NCBI RefSeq assembly: GCF_023197165.1 | Contig: NZ_JALPRD010000021.1 | Coordinates: forward strand, 1-62,152 | From: Sphingopyxis sp. MSC1_008 | GTDB taxonomy: Bacteria > Pseudomonadota > Alphaproteobacteria > Sphingomonadales > Sphingomonadaceae | Length of the DNA: 62,152 nucleotides | Reading direction: 5' to 3' | Shown here: piece after piece, positions 53,001 to 59,990 of the stretch | How positions within the stretch are numbered: the first letter of the stretch is position 1 | How the letters are laid out: each line of letters starts with the position of its first letter | Notes under the pieces: model-generated | Told to the model about the DNA's origin: nothing | Database searches by the model: none | Seen by the model: only the letters and a program-made list of their open reading frames with translations | Program-made: the position numbers and the translations under genes

Positions 53001-53193
53001 AGGCGCGATCGAACATGCCCTTGACGACCTCGTCGCGGACGGTCGCCTGCACTTCGCAGAGCGAGCCGCCTTGATCGCCGATCGAAAAACTGTCGCGCAG
53101 CGTAGGGTCGGTGCCCTGCGCCAGTGCGGTTCCGGGCGCGGCAATAGCCAGCAACGCCAGAATCGGCACAAGTTGCGGACGTCGGACGGTCAT
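50098..53193 (-). CDS. TPR-CHAT caspase-like protease, secreted
   Basis: This 1031-residue protein begins with a signal peptide (LVPILALLAIAAPGTALAQ), so it acts outside the cytoplasm. A Cys-containing N-terminal domain (about 30-180) is followed by TPR-like helices (about 190-620; YAEAAEFFEAL, EFAEAERLFAEVEAI, DKAIGIYREVVTAL). The C-terminal CHAT domain (about 680-1010) retains the catalytic His in IIHFATHGLV (about 854) and Cys in LSACDTAG (about 906). CHAT proteins are caspase-related cysteine proteases. The start at 53193 follows GGGGGAT; the frame is open further upstream over an unrelated stretch. It heads the TPS-associated cluster. Confidence 0.9.
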   Translation of the reverse strand: MTVRRPQLVPILALLAIAAPGTALAQGTDPTLRDSFSIGDQGGSLCEVQATVRDEVVKGMFDRAWTIVCRDASQPVGYVRMLRATPEEAHARIVGAIGRTGAIVCVKDGGCTVHDSNIAWKTRIEAEGETTYAVEGFEAYGDALDIALESIRQRKVVPGVIKVATISVGGNDGFARTIAGTIDVDKALAEGYRRNHSGDYAEAAEFFEALSRRAAEEQSAADIDPTEVTLNRALQRSNLGEFAEAERLFAEVEAIPTGDPVQLRLRRNFRAIHALNQRDYDGAAARLQTPIPPLTTGVTVSGEAVTLTPQIVAGVNSGDNARVIRQTGDRERLSPLERAQIIDAQAIHLLGTVERLRGNAQASKTAQLKGLTDAIAVREGRVTSIIRLRSQMLGELALAEEASGDKAAADARFRESVNLLAVEYPETNALASARARYAAFLTREGQDDKAIGIYREVVTALASTQRSTAGMANMMAPYYRLLAARSATDPKAIEDFFVASQLQIRPGVADTQAVLARELSSGSNDGARLFRQATTLNRDLERARIEDARLSQLPESPEINALRADIKAQLENLSFQQAETVVALSAFPQYRVVASGKLDLAELQQVLRPDEAYLKMLVVGDGVYAMLVEQGAAQLWKSDISASALDTVVDTIRSTISTVENGRRVTYPFDAATSYKLYGQLFGPVAARLPTIAHLIFEPDGAMLRLPINLLVTADTGLAAYEQRLLDPDADPFDMRQIAWLGRTSRPSTAVSTLGFRNARQAAPSKAANQYFGLGENLPVSGRLPSLGTRGAAAGGIDGDCLWDVAQWARPISADELVTARNAMGREAGTLLTGGAFTDTAVKNRADLGDYRIIHFATHGLVTAPRPACPARPALVTSFGGQDSDGLLTFQEIFDLKIDADLVILSACDTAGAASVAATREAGLSGGGNALDGLVRSFIGAGGRSVIASHWPAPDDFDATKRLIGGLFAANQGTSVADALWGTQLRLMDDQQTSHPYYWAGFAIIGDGGQALLHSGTTTARNGEAAGRAAR

Positions 53194-53403
53194 CACAAAT
53201 CCCCCAAACACAGACGCAGAGACGCCATGCCGATATGACGTCGGCAAGACGTTGACTTTATTGCTGCGGTGCGACCCATTCCCTTGGGACCAAACCCTAA
53301 ACCCTTCGTAAGCGAAAGGGAAGTGATCTGCCGCACAGGCCGCTTGCGCCGCGGGGGTGCGCGACCTATCTGCAGAGCGACATTTCATTCGGATGAGGAC
53401 AAA

Positions 53404-53730
53404 ATGAGCGGATTCGACGATCGTGAACGCGCCTTCGAGGCAGAATTCGCCCGCGACCAGGAGGTGCAGTTTCGCATCACCGCGCGGCGGAACCGGCTCG
53501 TTGGCGAATGGGCCGCCGAACGCATGGGGCTGACCCCCGAAGAAACCGACGCCTATGCCAAGGCCGTCGTGCAGGCCGATTTCGAGGAAGCGGGCGACGA
53601 GGACGTCATCCGCAAGCTCGCGGGCGACCTGACCGCGGCGCAGGTCGAGATCAGCGACGCCGAGATCCGCGCGGCGCTGAACGAGAAGGCGGTCGAGGCG
53701 CGGCGCCAGTTCATGGACAAGCAGGGCTGA
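53404..53730 (+). CDS. ATP synthase zeta-type inhibitor (DUF1476)
   Basis: DUF1476 proteins include the zeta subunit, which in Paracoccus inserts into F1 and blocks reverse ATPase rotation. The 108-residue protein has the family layout: MSGFDDRERAFEAEFARDQE at the inhibitory N-terminus, then FRITARRNRLVGEWAA, LGLTPEE-like turn, and DVIRKLAGDL. The start at 53404 is the first in-frame ATG at the family N-terminus. It is 4 bp upstream of bolA, so likely co-transcribed. Function is by homology. Confidence 0.87.
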   Translation: MSGFDDRERAFEAEFARDQEVQFRITARRNRLVGEWAAERMGLTPEETDAYAKAVVQADFEEAGDEDVIRKLAGDLTAAQVEISDAEIRAALNEKAVEARRQFMDKQG

Positions 53731-53734
53731 AACC

Positions 53735-53968
53735 ATGGGCATGCGCGAGGATGATTTGCGGGCGATGATCGTCGCGGCGTTTCCCGATGCCGAGGTCGCG
53801 ATTACCGATCTTGCGGGCGACAATGACCATTATGCGGCGCATGTCGTCAGCGAATCCTTTCGCGGCATGACCCGCGTCGCGCAGCACAAGGCGGTCTATG
53901 CCGCGCTCGGCGGGCGCATGGGCGGCGAACTTCATGCCTTGCAATTGACGACCGCCATCCCCTCATAA
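53735..53968 (+). CDS. bolA: BolA family protein
   Basis: This is a 77-residue BolA/IbaG-type protein. It shows the conserved core around AEVAITDLAGDNDHYAAHVV, the invariant-type His in QHKAVYAALGG and a C-terminal helix ending HALQL. BolA proteins form [2Fe-2S]-bridged complexes with monothiol glutaredoxins, and grxD lies 48 bp downstream, the common genomic pairing. It probably functions in Fe-S trafficking. Confidence 0.92.
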   Translation: MGMREDDLRAMIVAAFPDAEVAITDLAGDNDHYAAHVVSESFRGMTRVAQHKAVYAALGGRMGGELHALQLTTAIPS

Positions 53969-54016
53969 GAGGCTGGACACGAAATTTGCGGCGCCTCGCG
54001 CCACCGGAGACTGACT

Positions 54017-54349
54017 ATGACCGACCCCACCACCCACGACCGCATCGCCAAACTGGTCGCCGACAATCAAGTGCTGCTCTTTATGAAGGGCACGCCTTTG
54101 TTCCCGCAATGCGGCTTTTCCTCGCGCGCGATCGCGATGCTCGACCGCCTCGGCGTCGAATATGAAACGGTCGACGTGCTGCAGGACATGGAAGTCCGCC
54201 AGGGCATCAAGGAATTTTCCGACTGGCCGACGATCCCCCAGCTCTATGTGAAGGGCGAATTCGTCGGCGGATCGGACATCATGATGGAAATGTGGGAAGC
54301 GGGCGAGCTTCACACGCTGATGACCGGAATCCCGGCGCGCGCCGAATAA
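54017..54349 (+). CDS. grxD: Monothiol glutaredoxin GrxD (Grx4)
   Basis: GrxD carries and transfers [2Fe-2S] clusters. The 110-residue protein has the CGFS active site in FPQCGFSSRA, the upstream LFMKGTP Lys, the WPTIPQLYVKGEFVGG glutathione-binding loop and GGSDIM. Length matches Grx4. It is last in the DUF1476-bolA-grxD run and is followed by an intrinsic terminator. Confidence 0.96.
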   Translation: MTDPTTHDRIAKLVADNQVLLFMKGTPLFPQCGFSSRAIAMLDRLGVEYETVDVLQDMEVRQGIKEFSDWPTIPQLYVKGEFVGGSDIMMEMWEAGELHTLMTGIPARAE

Positions 54350-54372
54350 GCGCGGGGAATATCCAACGCAAA

Positions 54373-54408
54373 AGCCCGCCGGCGCTTTGGCTCCGGCGGG
54401 CTTTTTTG
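54373..54408 (+). terminator. Rho-independent terminator after grxD
   Basis: A perfect 10-bp GC-rich stem (AGCCCGCCGG at 54373-54382 with CCGGCGGGCT at 54393-54402) closes a 10-nt loop and is followed by a T-run. It lies 23 bp past the grxD stop. Confidence 0.92.
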
Positions 54409-54447
54409 TTGGCCGCTTTGGGTTGAAGAGCAGCCATTCCCTTCTTT

Positions 54448-54520
54448 CGTCATCCCGGACTTGATCCGGGATCCATCGCAGCACTGAAGTCGTGGACCCC
54501 GGATCAAGTCCGGGGTGACG
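54448..54520. repeat. Dispersed palindromic repeat, intergenic
   Basis: CGTCATCCCGGACTTGATCC at 54448 pairs with its near-complement ending GGGGTGACG at 54520, enclosing an unpaired centre. This is the common 'GTCATCCCGGA' type of extragenic repeat in alphaproteobacteria. It lies between the convergent grxD and globin genes; the remainder of 54350-54551 holds the terminator and nothing else I can support. Confidence 0.8.
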
Positions 54521-54551
54521 ATGATCGATAGGTGGCTTCCTCGCCTTTCGC

Positions 54552-55001
54552 TCAAGCCGCCTCGGCCTCCTCATACGCCTGCGCCTCGGCGGCGATCAGG
54601 ATGTCGGCGAGCATCCAATAGGCCTCGCCCCACGCTGCGAGCACTTCGTCGGTCGCGACCTCGGCGCCCAGCACGTCGCGGATTGCGGGCAGCAGCGCTT
54701 CGGCGACATGGGGATAGTGCTCCGGCTTCACCCCGGTTTCGATATGCCGGGAGACCATGCGCGACACCGCGGTTCCGAGGTTCTGGAGCTTGTCGATATT
54801 CTTCGCATAGGCGAGGATCGCCGCCGCGAGGCGCTTCGGCTGTTCGCCGCTCGTCTGCGCGGCGCGGTCGAACATCGCCTCGATGTCCTTATTCTCGAAC
54901 AACCGCGCGTACATCGCAGTGGTGATCGCAAGGCCGCGCTTTTCGAGGGCCGGGGCGGTGGCCTTGACGATGGTCATCGCGTGGGCGGAAGCAGTACGCA
55001 T
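54552..55001 (-). CDS. Single-domain globin (flavohaemoglobin-like)
   Basis: This 149-residue globin resembles the haem domain of flavohaemoglobin. MTIVKATAPALEKRGLAITT is the typical A/B helix start. The proximal region VSRHIETGVKPEHYPHVAEAL carries the haem-binding His and the conserved Tyr, and LGAEVATDEVLAAWGEAYWML is the G/H region. No FAD/NAD domain follows, so a partner reductase would be needed. Probably oxygen or NO binding. Co-directional with the truncated haemoglobin 44 bp upstream. Confidence 0.9.
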   Translation of the reverse strand: MRTASAHAMTIVKATAPALEKRGLAITTAMYARLFENKDIEAMFDRAAQTSGEQPKRLAAAILAYAKNIDKLQNLGTAVSRMVSRHIETGVKPEHYPHVAEALLPAIRDVLGAEVATDEVLAAWGEAYWMLADILIAAEAQAYEEAEAA

Positions 55002-55045
55002 GTCTTTTGGATTCCTGTTCTGGACGGTGGATGAAAGGCGGCGGT

Positions 55046-55444
55046 TCAGGCGGCGCGGCGACCCGCGGGGTCGCCCAAGCGGAAAAACAGCGCGAGCTGG
55101 AGGCTTTCGGCGATGCGCGCGGCCTTCGCCTGCAAAGCGGCCGCGGCGGCAGGCGCCAGCAACTCGTTCGTGGTGTCGGCCCAGATCGCGAGCCAGCGGT
55201 CGAACATCGCGGGGGTGATCGCGGCCTGGTGCTTCAGATGCTCGGCGACCGGGTTGCCCTTGTAGCGCCCGCTCGTCAGCATCACCGACGACCAGAAGGC
55301 GACGAGCTTTTCGAGATGCCCCGGCCAGTCGTGCACCGCGGCGTTGAAAAGCGGGCCGATGTCGGTGTCGGTGCGCACGCGGTCGTAAAAGGCCGGTATC
55401 AGGCGCTCGAGCGCCGCTTCATCGATTTGGTCGTCCTGCTTCAC
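55046..55444 (-). CDS. Group III truncated haemoglobin
   Basis: This short globin of the TrHb3 class has the signature WPGHLEKLVAFWSSVMLTSGRYKGNPVAEHL, here cited as WPGHLEKLVAFWSSV and YKGNPVAEHLKH with the proximal His. The GTG at 55444 after GGAG gives about 132 residues, the usual size. The frame is open up to 55501, but that ATG lies inside the predicted NsrR operator. It is the first gene of the globin pair and divergent from nsrR. Confidence 0.88.
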   Translation of the reverse strand: MKQDDQIDEAALERLIPAFYDRVRTDTDIGPLFNAAVHDWPGHLEKLVAFWSSVMLTSGRYKGNPVAEHLKHQAAITPAMFDRWLAIWADTTNELLAPAAAAALQAKAARIAESLQLALFFRLGDPAGRRAA

Positions 55445-55492
55445 GACTCGCTCCAACCATGCATTTGATGCGCATGTATGATCCAAATTTGA

Positions 55493-55515
55493 AACATGCA
55501 ACAGGAATACATATT
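55493..55515. promoter_or_regulatory. Predicted NsrR operator
   Basis: The 23-bp dyad has half-sites AACATG and CATATT separated by 11 bp, matching the NsrR pattern AAGATG-N11-CATCTT with one mismatch per half. A weaker copy with the same ATG-N11-CAT spacing lies at 55456-55478, centred 37 bp away. Both sit between the divergent globin operon and the Rrf2/NsrR-type gene. Confidence 0.7.
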
Positions 55516-55546
55516 ATAGGGCGGCCGAAATTTTCGAAGGATCAGG

Positions 55547-55984
55547 ATGCGCCTGACGCGCTACACCGACTATGCGATGCGCGTGCTCCTTTATGTGGGG
55601 GTGCAGGATGACGCGCGGCTAAGCCCGATCTCGGAGATTTCGCGCGCGTACGGCATTTCGCAGAACCATCTGATGAAGGTCGTCAACGACCTGGTGAACG
55701 CGGGTTATCTCGAAAGTGTGCGCGGGCGCTTTGGCGGAATCCGGCTGGCAAGGCCGGCGGCGGAGATCAATGTCGGCGCGGTGGTCCGCCATACCGAGGA
55801 AGGCTTCGACCTCGTCGATTGCGCCAGCTGCATCATCGCGCCCGCGTGCGGGCTGACGGGCGCGCTCGCCGAGGCGCTGGCGGCGTTCATGAGCGTGCTC
55901 GACGGCTACAGCCTCGCCGACCTGCTCGCCAAGCGTGCGAATTTCGCCGCGCTGTTCGGCATCGACCAGCCGGCCGGCGCCTGA
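55547..55984 (+). CDS. nsrR: NsrR-type Rrf2 family regulator
   Basis: NsrR is an Fe-S-containing repressor that senses nitric oxide. The 145-residue protein has the Rrf2 winged helix (MRLTRYTDYAMRVLLYVG; ISRAYGISQNHLMKVVNDL; GRFGGIRLARP) and three cysteines in DCASCIIAPACGL that would hold the cluster. The first gap is C-x2-C rather than the x4 of E. coli NsrR. Divergence from two globin genes and the nearby operator fit an NO-response role. RirA or IscR are less likely from context. Confidence 0.86.
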   Translation: MRLTRYTDYAMRVLLYVGVQDDARLSPISEISRAYGISQNHLMKVVNDLVNAGYLESVRGRFGGIRLARPAAEINVGAVVRHTEEGFDLVDCASCIIAPACGLTGALAEALAAFMSVLDGYSLADLLAKRANFAALFGIDQPAGA

Positions 55985-55991
55985 ACGACCG

Positions 55992-56693
55992 TCAGCGGCG
56001 TGCCCAGCCCTTGTCGCGCGCCTGCTGTTCGGCCGCGACATCGAGCGGATCGCCCGTCATCATCGCCGCCGCGGCCGCCGCGAGTTCGCCCGACGACGCC
56101 TGGCGATAATCGGTGCCCGTCTGTCCTTGTAACGTGCGTTCAAGATGCCAGCGCCCGCCGTCGCGGCAGCCGATGCCGTCCAGCGACCGGCTTTCGAAAC
56201 TGCGGCAATAGCGGCCGGCCTTGTCTTCGAAGCTGAGGCCGATCCGCACCGCCGCATTCGTGGCTTGATTGGAGGCAAGCTGCGTGTCGAGCGCCGCGGC
56301 AAGCGGACCCGCTGCGACAATCGTGCCATTGGCTTCGGTGACGCTTGCGGGCGGCATCCACGGCCGCAGCCCCAGGGCCAGCCCGAGCGCGAGCGAGGCT
56401 GCGATCGCACCCCAGTGAATCGGTGCAAAGCGCACCCGCTTCGCCTCGCGGCGCCCGGCGAGGCTGGCATCGACCTTGTCCGAGGTCGCGAAAAGCGCGC
56501 GGAGCCGTTCGGGCACGGCCTCATCGATCACGGGGTCATAATGGGCGGTCAACTGCGCTCTCAACGCCCGGTGTCGCGCGATCTCGGTGGCGAGCGCGGC
56601 ATCGCTTTCCGCTTCGCGTTCGATACGCCGCGCGGTCAGGTCGTCGAGTTCGCCGTCGACAAAGGCGGCGAGGGTGGCGCGATCGAAACTCAT
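55992..56693 (-). CDS. Membrane anti-sigma factor
   Basis: This 233-residue protein overlaps the ECF sigma gene by 4 bp. Its N-terminus (LAAFVDGELDDLTARRIE) is the usual sigma-binding anti-sigma helix bundle. It lacks the HxxxCxxC zinc motif. One membrane helix (WGAIAASLALGLALGLRPW, about 95-113) places the C-terminal domain, with a Cys pair (YCRSF...GIGCRDG), in the periplasm. It presumably releases the sigma factor on envelope stress. Confidence 0.85.
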   Translation of the reverse strand: MSFDRATLAAFVDGELDDLTARRIEREAESDAALATEIARHRALRAQLTAHYDPVIDEAVPERLRALFATSDKVDASLAGRREAKRVRFAPIHWGAIAASLALGLALGLRPWMPPASVTEANGTIVAAGPLAAALDTQLASNQATNAAVRIGLSFEDKAGRYCRSFESRSLDGIGCRDGGRWHLERTLQGQTGTDYRQASSGELAAAAAAMMTGDPLDVAAEQQARDKGWARR

Positions 56694-57178
56694 GCGGCCT
56701 CTCCCAGCAAATGCATCAAGGTCTCGCGTCCGCGCGCGAGGCGCGAGGTGACGGTGCCGATCGGCACTTCCAATATGTCGGCGGCCTCGCGGTACGCATA
56801 GCCTTCGACGAGGACGAGCATCACCACCTCGCGCTGTTCGTCGGGCAGGCGCGCCATCGCGCCGTCGACATCGCCGCGCAATGTTCCGGCCTCGACCTCG
56901 GCCGCGCCGTCGCCGGCGACCTGCGTGGCGGCCTCGTCGATCGGCGTGTGGATGCCGCGACGGCCCGCCGCACGGCGATCGTCGATCCAGAGGTTGCGGG
57001 TGATGCGGTACATCCAGCTATCCAGTCTCGTTCCTTGTTGCCACTGGTCCTGCGATTTCAATGCGCGTTCGATTGCCGCCTGACACAAATCGTCGGCGTC
57101 GCTGGCATCGCGCGCCAGTCCGCGCGCAAAGCGGCGCAGACGGGGCAGCAATTCGACCAGTTCCTCTTCGAAGCGCAT
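56690..57178 (-). CDS. ECF-family RNA polymerase sigma factor
   Basis: This 162-residue sigma-70 factor has region 2 (LPRLRRFARGLARDASDADDL; SWMYRITRNLWIDDRR) and region 4 (LPDEQREVVMLVLVEGYAYREAADILEVPIGTVTSRLARGR, here in outline). There is no region 3 and no C-terminal extension, so it is a typical ECF protein controlled by the coupled anti-sigma factor. A symmetrical promoter motif upstream suggests it drives itself and the divergent protease. Confidence 0.93.
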   Translation of the reverse strand: MRFEEELVELLPRLRRFARGLARDASDADDLCQAAIERALKSQDQWQQGTRLDSWMYRITRNLWIDDRRAAGRRGIHTPIDEAATQVAGDGAAEVEAGTLRGDVDGAMARLPDEQREVVMLVLVEGYAYREAADILEVPIGTVTSRLARGRETLMHLLGEAA

Positions 57179-57199
57179 TTTCGCCTTTCGATTGTTCGA

Positions 57200-57231
57200 G
57201 GAAGAAACGTCAGGCTTCTATCGTTTCTTCC
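57200..57231. promoter_or_regulatory. Symmetrical divergent ECF promoter
   Basis: On the + strand GGAAG (57200-57204)-N17-CGTTT (57222-57226) points to the S8 protease. On the - strand the complementary bases 57231-57227 give GGAAG-N17-CGTTT (57209-57205) pointing to the sigma factor. The two are superimposed through a 9-bp perfect inverted repeat (57201-57209 / 57222-57230). GGAAC-N16/17-CGTT is the known alphaproteobacterial EcfG-type pattern. Confidence 0.7.
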
Positions 57232-57289
57232 GTACCATGCTAAATTTTTTCGGGAACCGGCCGCCGTGCCGGCCCTTGTGAGACTTGTG

Positions 57290-58558
57290 ATGCGATTCTG
57301 GACGACATTCTTGGCGATGCTCTGCCTTTTGCTCGGCGGAACCGACGCGCGCGTCGCGGCGCAGATTGCGCTGCCGCAGGTGGAGCTTCCCGGCGCCGCG
57401 CGCACGCTGCCGTCGCTGCCCGAGGTCGATGCGGAGCGGCTGACCGGGATCGGCGACCGGTTGCTCGATGTCCGGCTCGACCGCATCACCGCGCTGGTCC
57501 GCGGCAATCGCGACAGCATCGAGCTCGACGAGCGCGGCGAACCCGCGGTGCGCGGCGTCCTTGTCGCGAGCGGGGTCGATAGGGCGATGATCGCGCGGGC
57601 GGGCGAGGCGGGGTTCGCGCTGATCGACCGCGAGCGCATCGAGGGACTCGATCTCGATATCGCACGTTTTCGTGTGCCCGACGGGCGCAGCCTGGGCCGG
57701 GCGCGCAAACAGCTCGCAAAGCTGCTCCCGGGCGCCGAGGTCGATGCCGACAATCTCTATTTCGCGAGCGGGCCGAGCGGCGCGCTTCCCGTCGCGGCGC
57801 TCGCGGCCGCCCAGGGCAGTGGCAAGGCGAGCCTCGGCCTGATCGACGGCGGCGTCGCGGCGCATCCGTCGGTTGCCGGGCGGGTCGAACAGCGCGGCTT
57901 TGCGAAAGGCGCGCCCTCGGCGAGCCGCCATGGCACCGCGGTCGCCTCGCTCCTCGTCGGCAGCGGCGCGGTGCAGGGCGCGGCGCCCGGCCAGCGCCTG
58001 CTCGCGGCCGATGTGTATGGGGCCGACCCGGCCGGCGGCAACGCCAGCGCGATCGCACGCGCGCTCGGCTGGCTTGCGCAGAGCGGTGTCGCGGTGACGA
58101 CGATCAGCCTTGTCGGCCCCGACAACAAGCTGCTTTCGATGGCCGTTTCGCGCGCACAGCAGCGCGGGATGCTGATCGTCGCGGCGGTCGGCAACGACGG
58201 GCCCGCCGCACCGCCCGCCTATCCGGCTTCGTACAAGGGCGTGTTTGCGGTGACCGGGGTTGACGCGAAAGCGCGCGCGTTGCCCGAGGCCGGACGCGCG
58301 CTGCATGTCGATTTTGCTGCGCCCGGCGACGCGGTGCTGGCGGCGACGGGGGCGGGAAGCAGCGACCGGCTGCGCGGCACGTCGTTTGCCGCACCGCTCG
58401 TCGCCGGACGGCTCGCGCTTCGCTATCCTGCGCCGTCGATCGATCGCATCGGGCCCGCCGTCGCCGCGCTCGTCATGGAGGCGCGCGACCTGGGCAGGAA
58501 GGGTCGCGACAAAGTCTATGGCCACGGCCTGATTTGCGGGACTTGCGGGGGCCGCTGA
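57290..58558 (+). CDS. Subtilisin-like (S8) serine protease, exported
   Basis: This 422-residue precursor starts with a signal peptide (MRFWTTFLAMLCLLLGGTDA). An N-terminal prodomain-like segment precedes a subtilase domain. Its triad is Asp in LGLIDGGV (about 184), His in SRHGTAVASLL (about 213) and Ser in GTSFAAPLVAG (about 364), with the oxyanion Asn in AAVGNDGPAAPP. The ATG at 57290 is chosen for the signal peptide; the open frame extends far upstream across the sigma gene without meaning. It is divergent from the ECF sigma factor over a shared promoter. Confidence 0.9.
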   Translation: MRFWTTFLAMLCLLLGGTDARVAAQIALPQVELPGAARTLPSLPEVDAERLTGIGDRLLDVRLDRITALVRGNRDSIELDERGEPAVRGVLVASGVDRAMIARAGEAGFALIDRERIEGLDLDIARFRVPDGRSLGRARKQLAKLLPGAEVDADNLYFASGPSGALPVAALAAAQGSGKASLGLIDGGVAAHPSVAGRVEQRGFAKGAPSASRHGTAVASLLVGSGAVQGAAPGQRLLAADVYGADPAGGNASAIARALGWLAQSGVAVTTISLVGPDNKLLSMAVSRAQQRGMLIVAAVGNDGPAAPPAYPASYKGVFAVTGVDAKARALPEAGRALHVDFAAPGDAVLAATGAGSSDRLRGTSFAAPLVAGRLALRYPAPSIDRIGPAVAALVMEARDLGRKGRDKVYGHGLICGTCGGR

Positions 58559-58577
58559 CCCTACTTTGAAATTATTC

Positions 58578-58604
58578 GGAAGAAAATCGAACGCGCCATC
58601 GTTC
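58578..58604 (+). promoter_or_regulatory. ECF-type promoter upstream of the Gly-rich gene
   Basis: GGAAG (58578-58582)-N17-CGTTC (58600-58604), the same motif and spacing as the divergent pair at 57200-57231. It ends 47 bp before the ATG at 58652. Confidence 0.6.
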
Positions 58605-58651
58605 TCTCTCCAGGCCCACCCCCTCCGGGCCGAAAATTCAGGAGAAGACCA

Positions 58652-59503
58652 ATGGCAAATCGCATCCTCATCCCGGCCCTCGCGCTCGCCGCGTCGGCCA
58701 TGGCGCTTTCGGCGCCGGCCTCGGCGCAGCTGCTCGGCGGCAGTGGCGGCGGCGGTCTGGGCGGAAACCTCGGCGGCACGCTGGGCGGGACGCTCGGCAA
58801 TCCGACCGGCCCGATCGGCGGAACGCTCGGTTCGGCGGGCGATCTGACCGGCTCAGGCCGCGGCGACGCCCAGGTCGATCGTCGTTCGGGCCGCGTCCAG
58901 GGCAAGGGTAACGCCGATGCGAACGGCAAGGGCTCGGTTGACGGCAACGGCAATCTGCTCGGCAACACGATCGGCGGCAACGCCAATGGCGCGGGCAATG
59001 CTTCGGGCAGCGGCAACCTCGACGCGCAGGCGGTGGGGACCGATTTCGTCGGCAGCACCGCGCGCGGCACGGTTGCTACTGCCAGAGGCGCGGCTTCGAC
59101 CGCAACCGACACCGCGCGTGGTGCGGTCGGGACTGCCCGTGACCGGACCGGCGCCGCACTGTCGAACGTCTCAGGCAGCGCCAGCGGCGCCGGATCGGTT
59201 GCGGGCAGCTTCCAGGGCAGCCTCGGCCAGCTCGCCGCTGCGGGTAGCGGCGCGGCCAATGGCGCCGGGATGTTCGCGGTCGAACCCGGCATGGCGGTGA
59301 CCGACGCACGCGGCAAGGTGATCGGCCATGTGCAGGAATTGCGCCAGACGGGCGGCGGCGTCGTGCAGGCGGTGACGGTCGAGGTCGGTGACCGCGTCGC
59401 GACGCTGCCCGCGACGAGCTTTGCCGGGTCGGGCGACGTCCTCGTCACCGGGATGACCAAGGGCCAGCTCAAGAAGGCGGCCGAGCAGCAGGAAGCCGAA
59501 TAA
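58652..59503 (+). CDS. Gly/Ala-rich secreted protein with PRC-barrel-like tail
   Basis: This 283-residue protein has a signal peptide (LALAASAMALSAPASAQ) after a good GGAGAAG ribosome site. Residues about 25-210 are low-complexity Gly/Ala/Asn/Thr (LGGTLGGTLGNPTG; GNANGAGNASGSGN; STARGTVATARGAAST). The C-terminal 70 residues (GMAVTDARGKVIGHVQEL ... VTVEVGDRVATLPATSF) look like a PRC-barrel or DUF2171-type domain. Function unknown. The ECF-like promoter in front suggests it belongs to the envelope-stress regulon with the protease upstream. Confidence 0.82.
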   Translation: MANRILIPALALAASAMALSAPASAQLLGGSGGGGLGGNLGGTLGGTLGNPTGPIGGTLGSAGDLTGSGRGDAQVDRRSGRVQGKGNADANGKGSVDGNGNLLGNTIGGNANGAGNASGSGNLDAQAVGTDFVGSTARGTVATARGAASTATDTARGAVGTARDRTGAALSNVSGSASGAGSVAGSFQGSLGQLAAAGSGAANGAGMFAVEPGMAVTDARGKVIGHVQELRQTGGGVVQAVTVEVGDRVATLPATSFAGSGDVLVTGMTKGQLKKAAEQQEAE

Positions 59504-59541
59504 GCGAATGGGGTGGCCGCCGTGTGCGGCGGCCATATTCT

Positions 59542-59573
59542 GGGCGGGCCGCCTTTGCGGTCCGCCCTTTTTT
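59542..59573 (+). terminator. Rho-independent terminator
   Basis: GGGCGGGCCGC pairs with GCGGTCCGCCC around a short CTTT loop and is followed by TTTTTT. It lies 38 bp after the Gly-rich gene. Confidence 0.9.
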
Positions 59574-59990
59574 CGTTCGGGTGAAAAGCTTCCGGGGGGC
59601 GGGGCCTTTCGGCCGCTCCGCCCCCCGTCTGCATCGGGGGTAAGTGGGGTTTTCCCGGGTGGGGGCAGGGGACATCAGGGACCAGACTGATGCCCCCCAC
59701 CGCTCCATTTGAGCGGAACACTCGGGAACACTTGGATACTATACAATTGCCGTGCCAGTTTGCGCGGTTCGCGGAATCCGGCGCAAGGCATTGGTTAGCG
59801 ATTCCTTACCGGGATCGAAGGGTGTCAAAAATCCCGACACTTCGCAGTATCTCCTCCCGTGATCCCCGCGAAGGCGGGGATCCCGCTTTCTTTCGGCGGT
59901 GAAAAAGCGGGATTCCCGCCTTCGCGGGAATGACGAAGGAAGCGGCAGCGGAAACCCGTTCATCTTCGTTCAGGAAGCGTTCAGCCCACT
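59574..59990. other. Non-coding stretch with palindromes
   Basis: No gene is supported in these 417 bp. A GC-rich palindrome (59593-59627, CGGGGGGCGG ... CCGCCCCCCG in outline) and G-tracts (59636-59670) follow the terminator. An AT-richer stretch (59727-59850) has no clear motif. Then comes the dispersed repeat at 59858-59935. Confidence 0.6.
59858..59935. repeat. Dispersed 'PAKAG'-type palindromic repeat
   Basis: CGTGATCCCCGCGAAGGCGG pairs at distance with CCGCCTTCGCGGGAATGACG, with an internal GATCCCGC...GCGGGATT stem. Its core resembles the hairpin found inside gspJ and is a common extragenic element of alphaproteobacteria. Confidence 0.82.

Noticed and set aside
53194..53823. N-terminal extension of the CHAT protein over the DUF1476 gene region
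   Set aside because: It would run antisense through DUF1476 and part of bolA, and the signal peptide begins at 53193.
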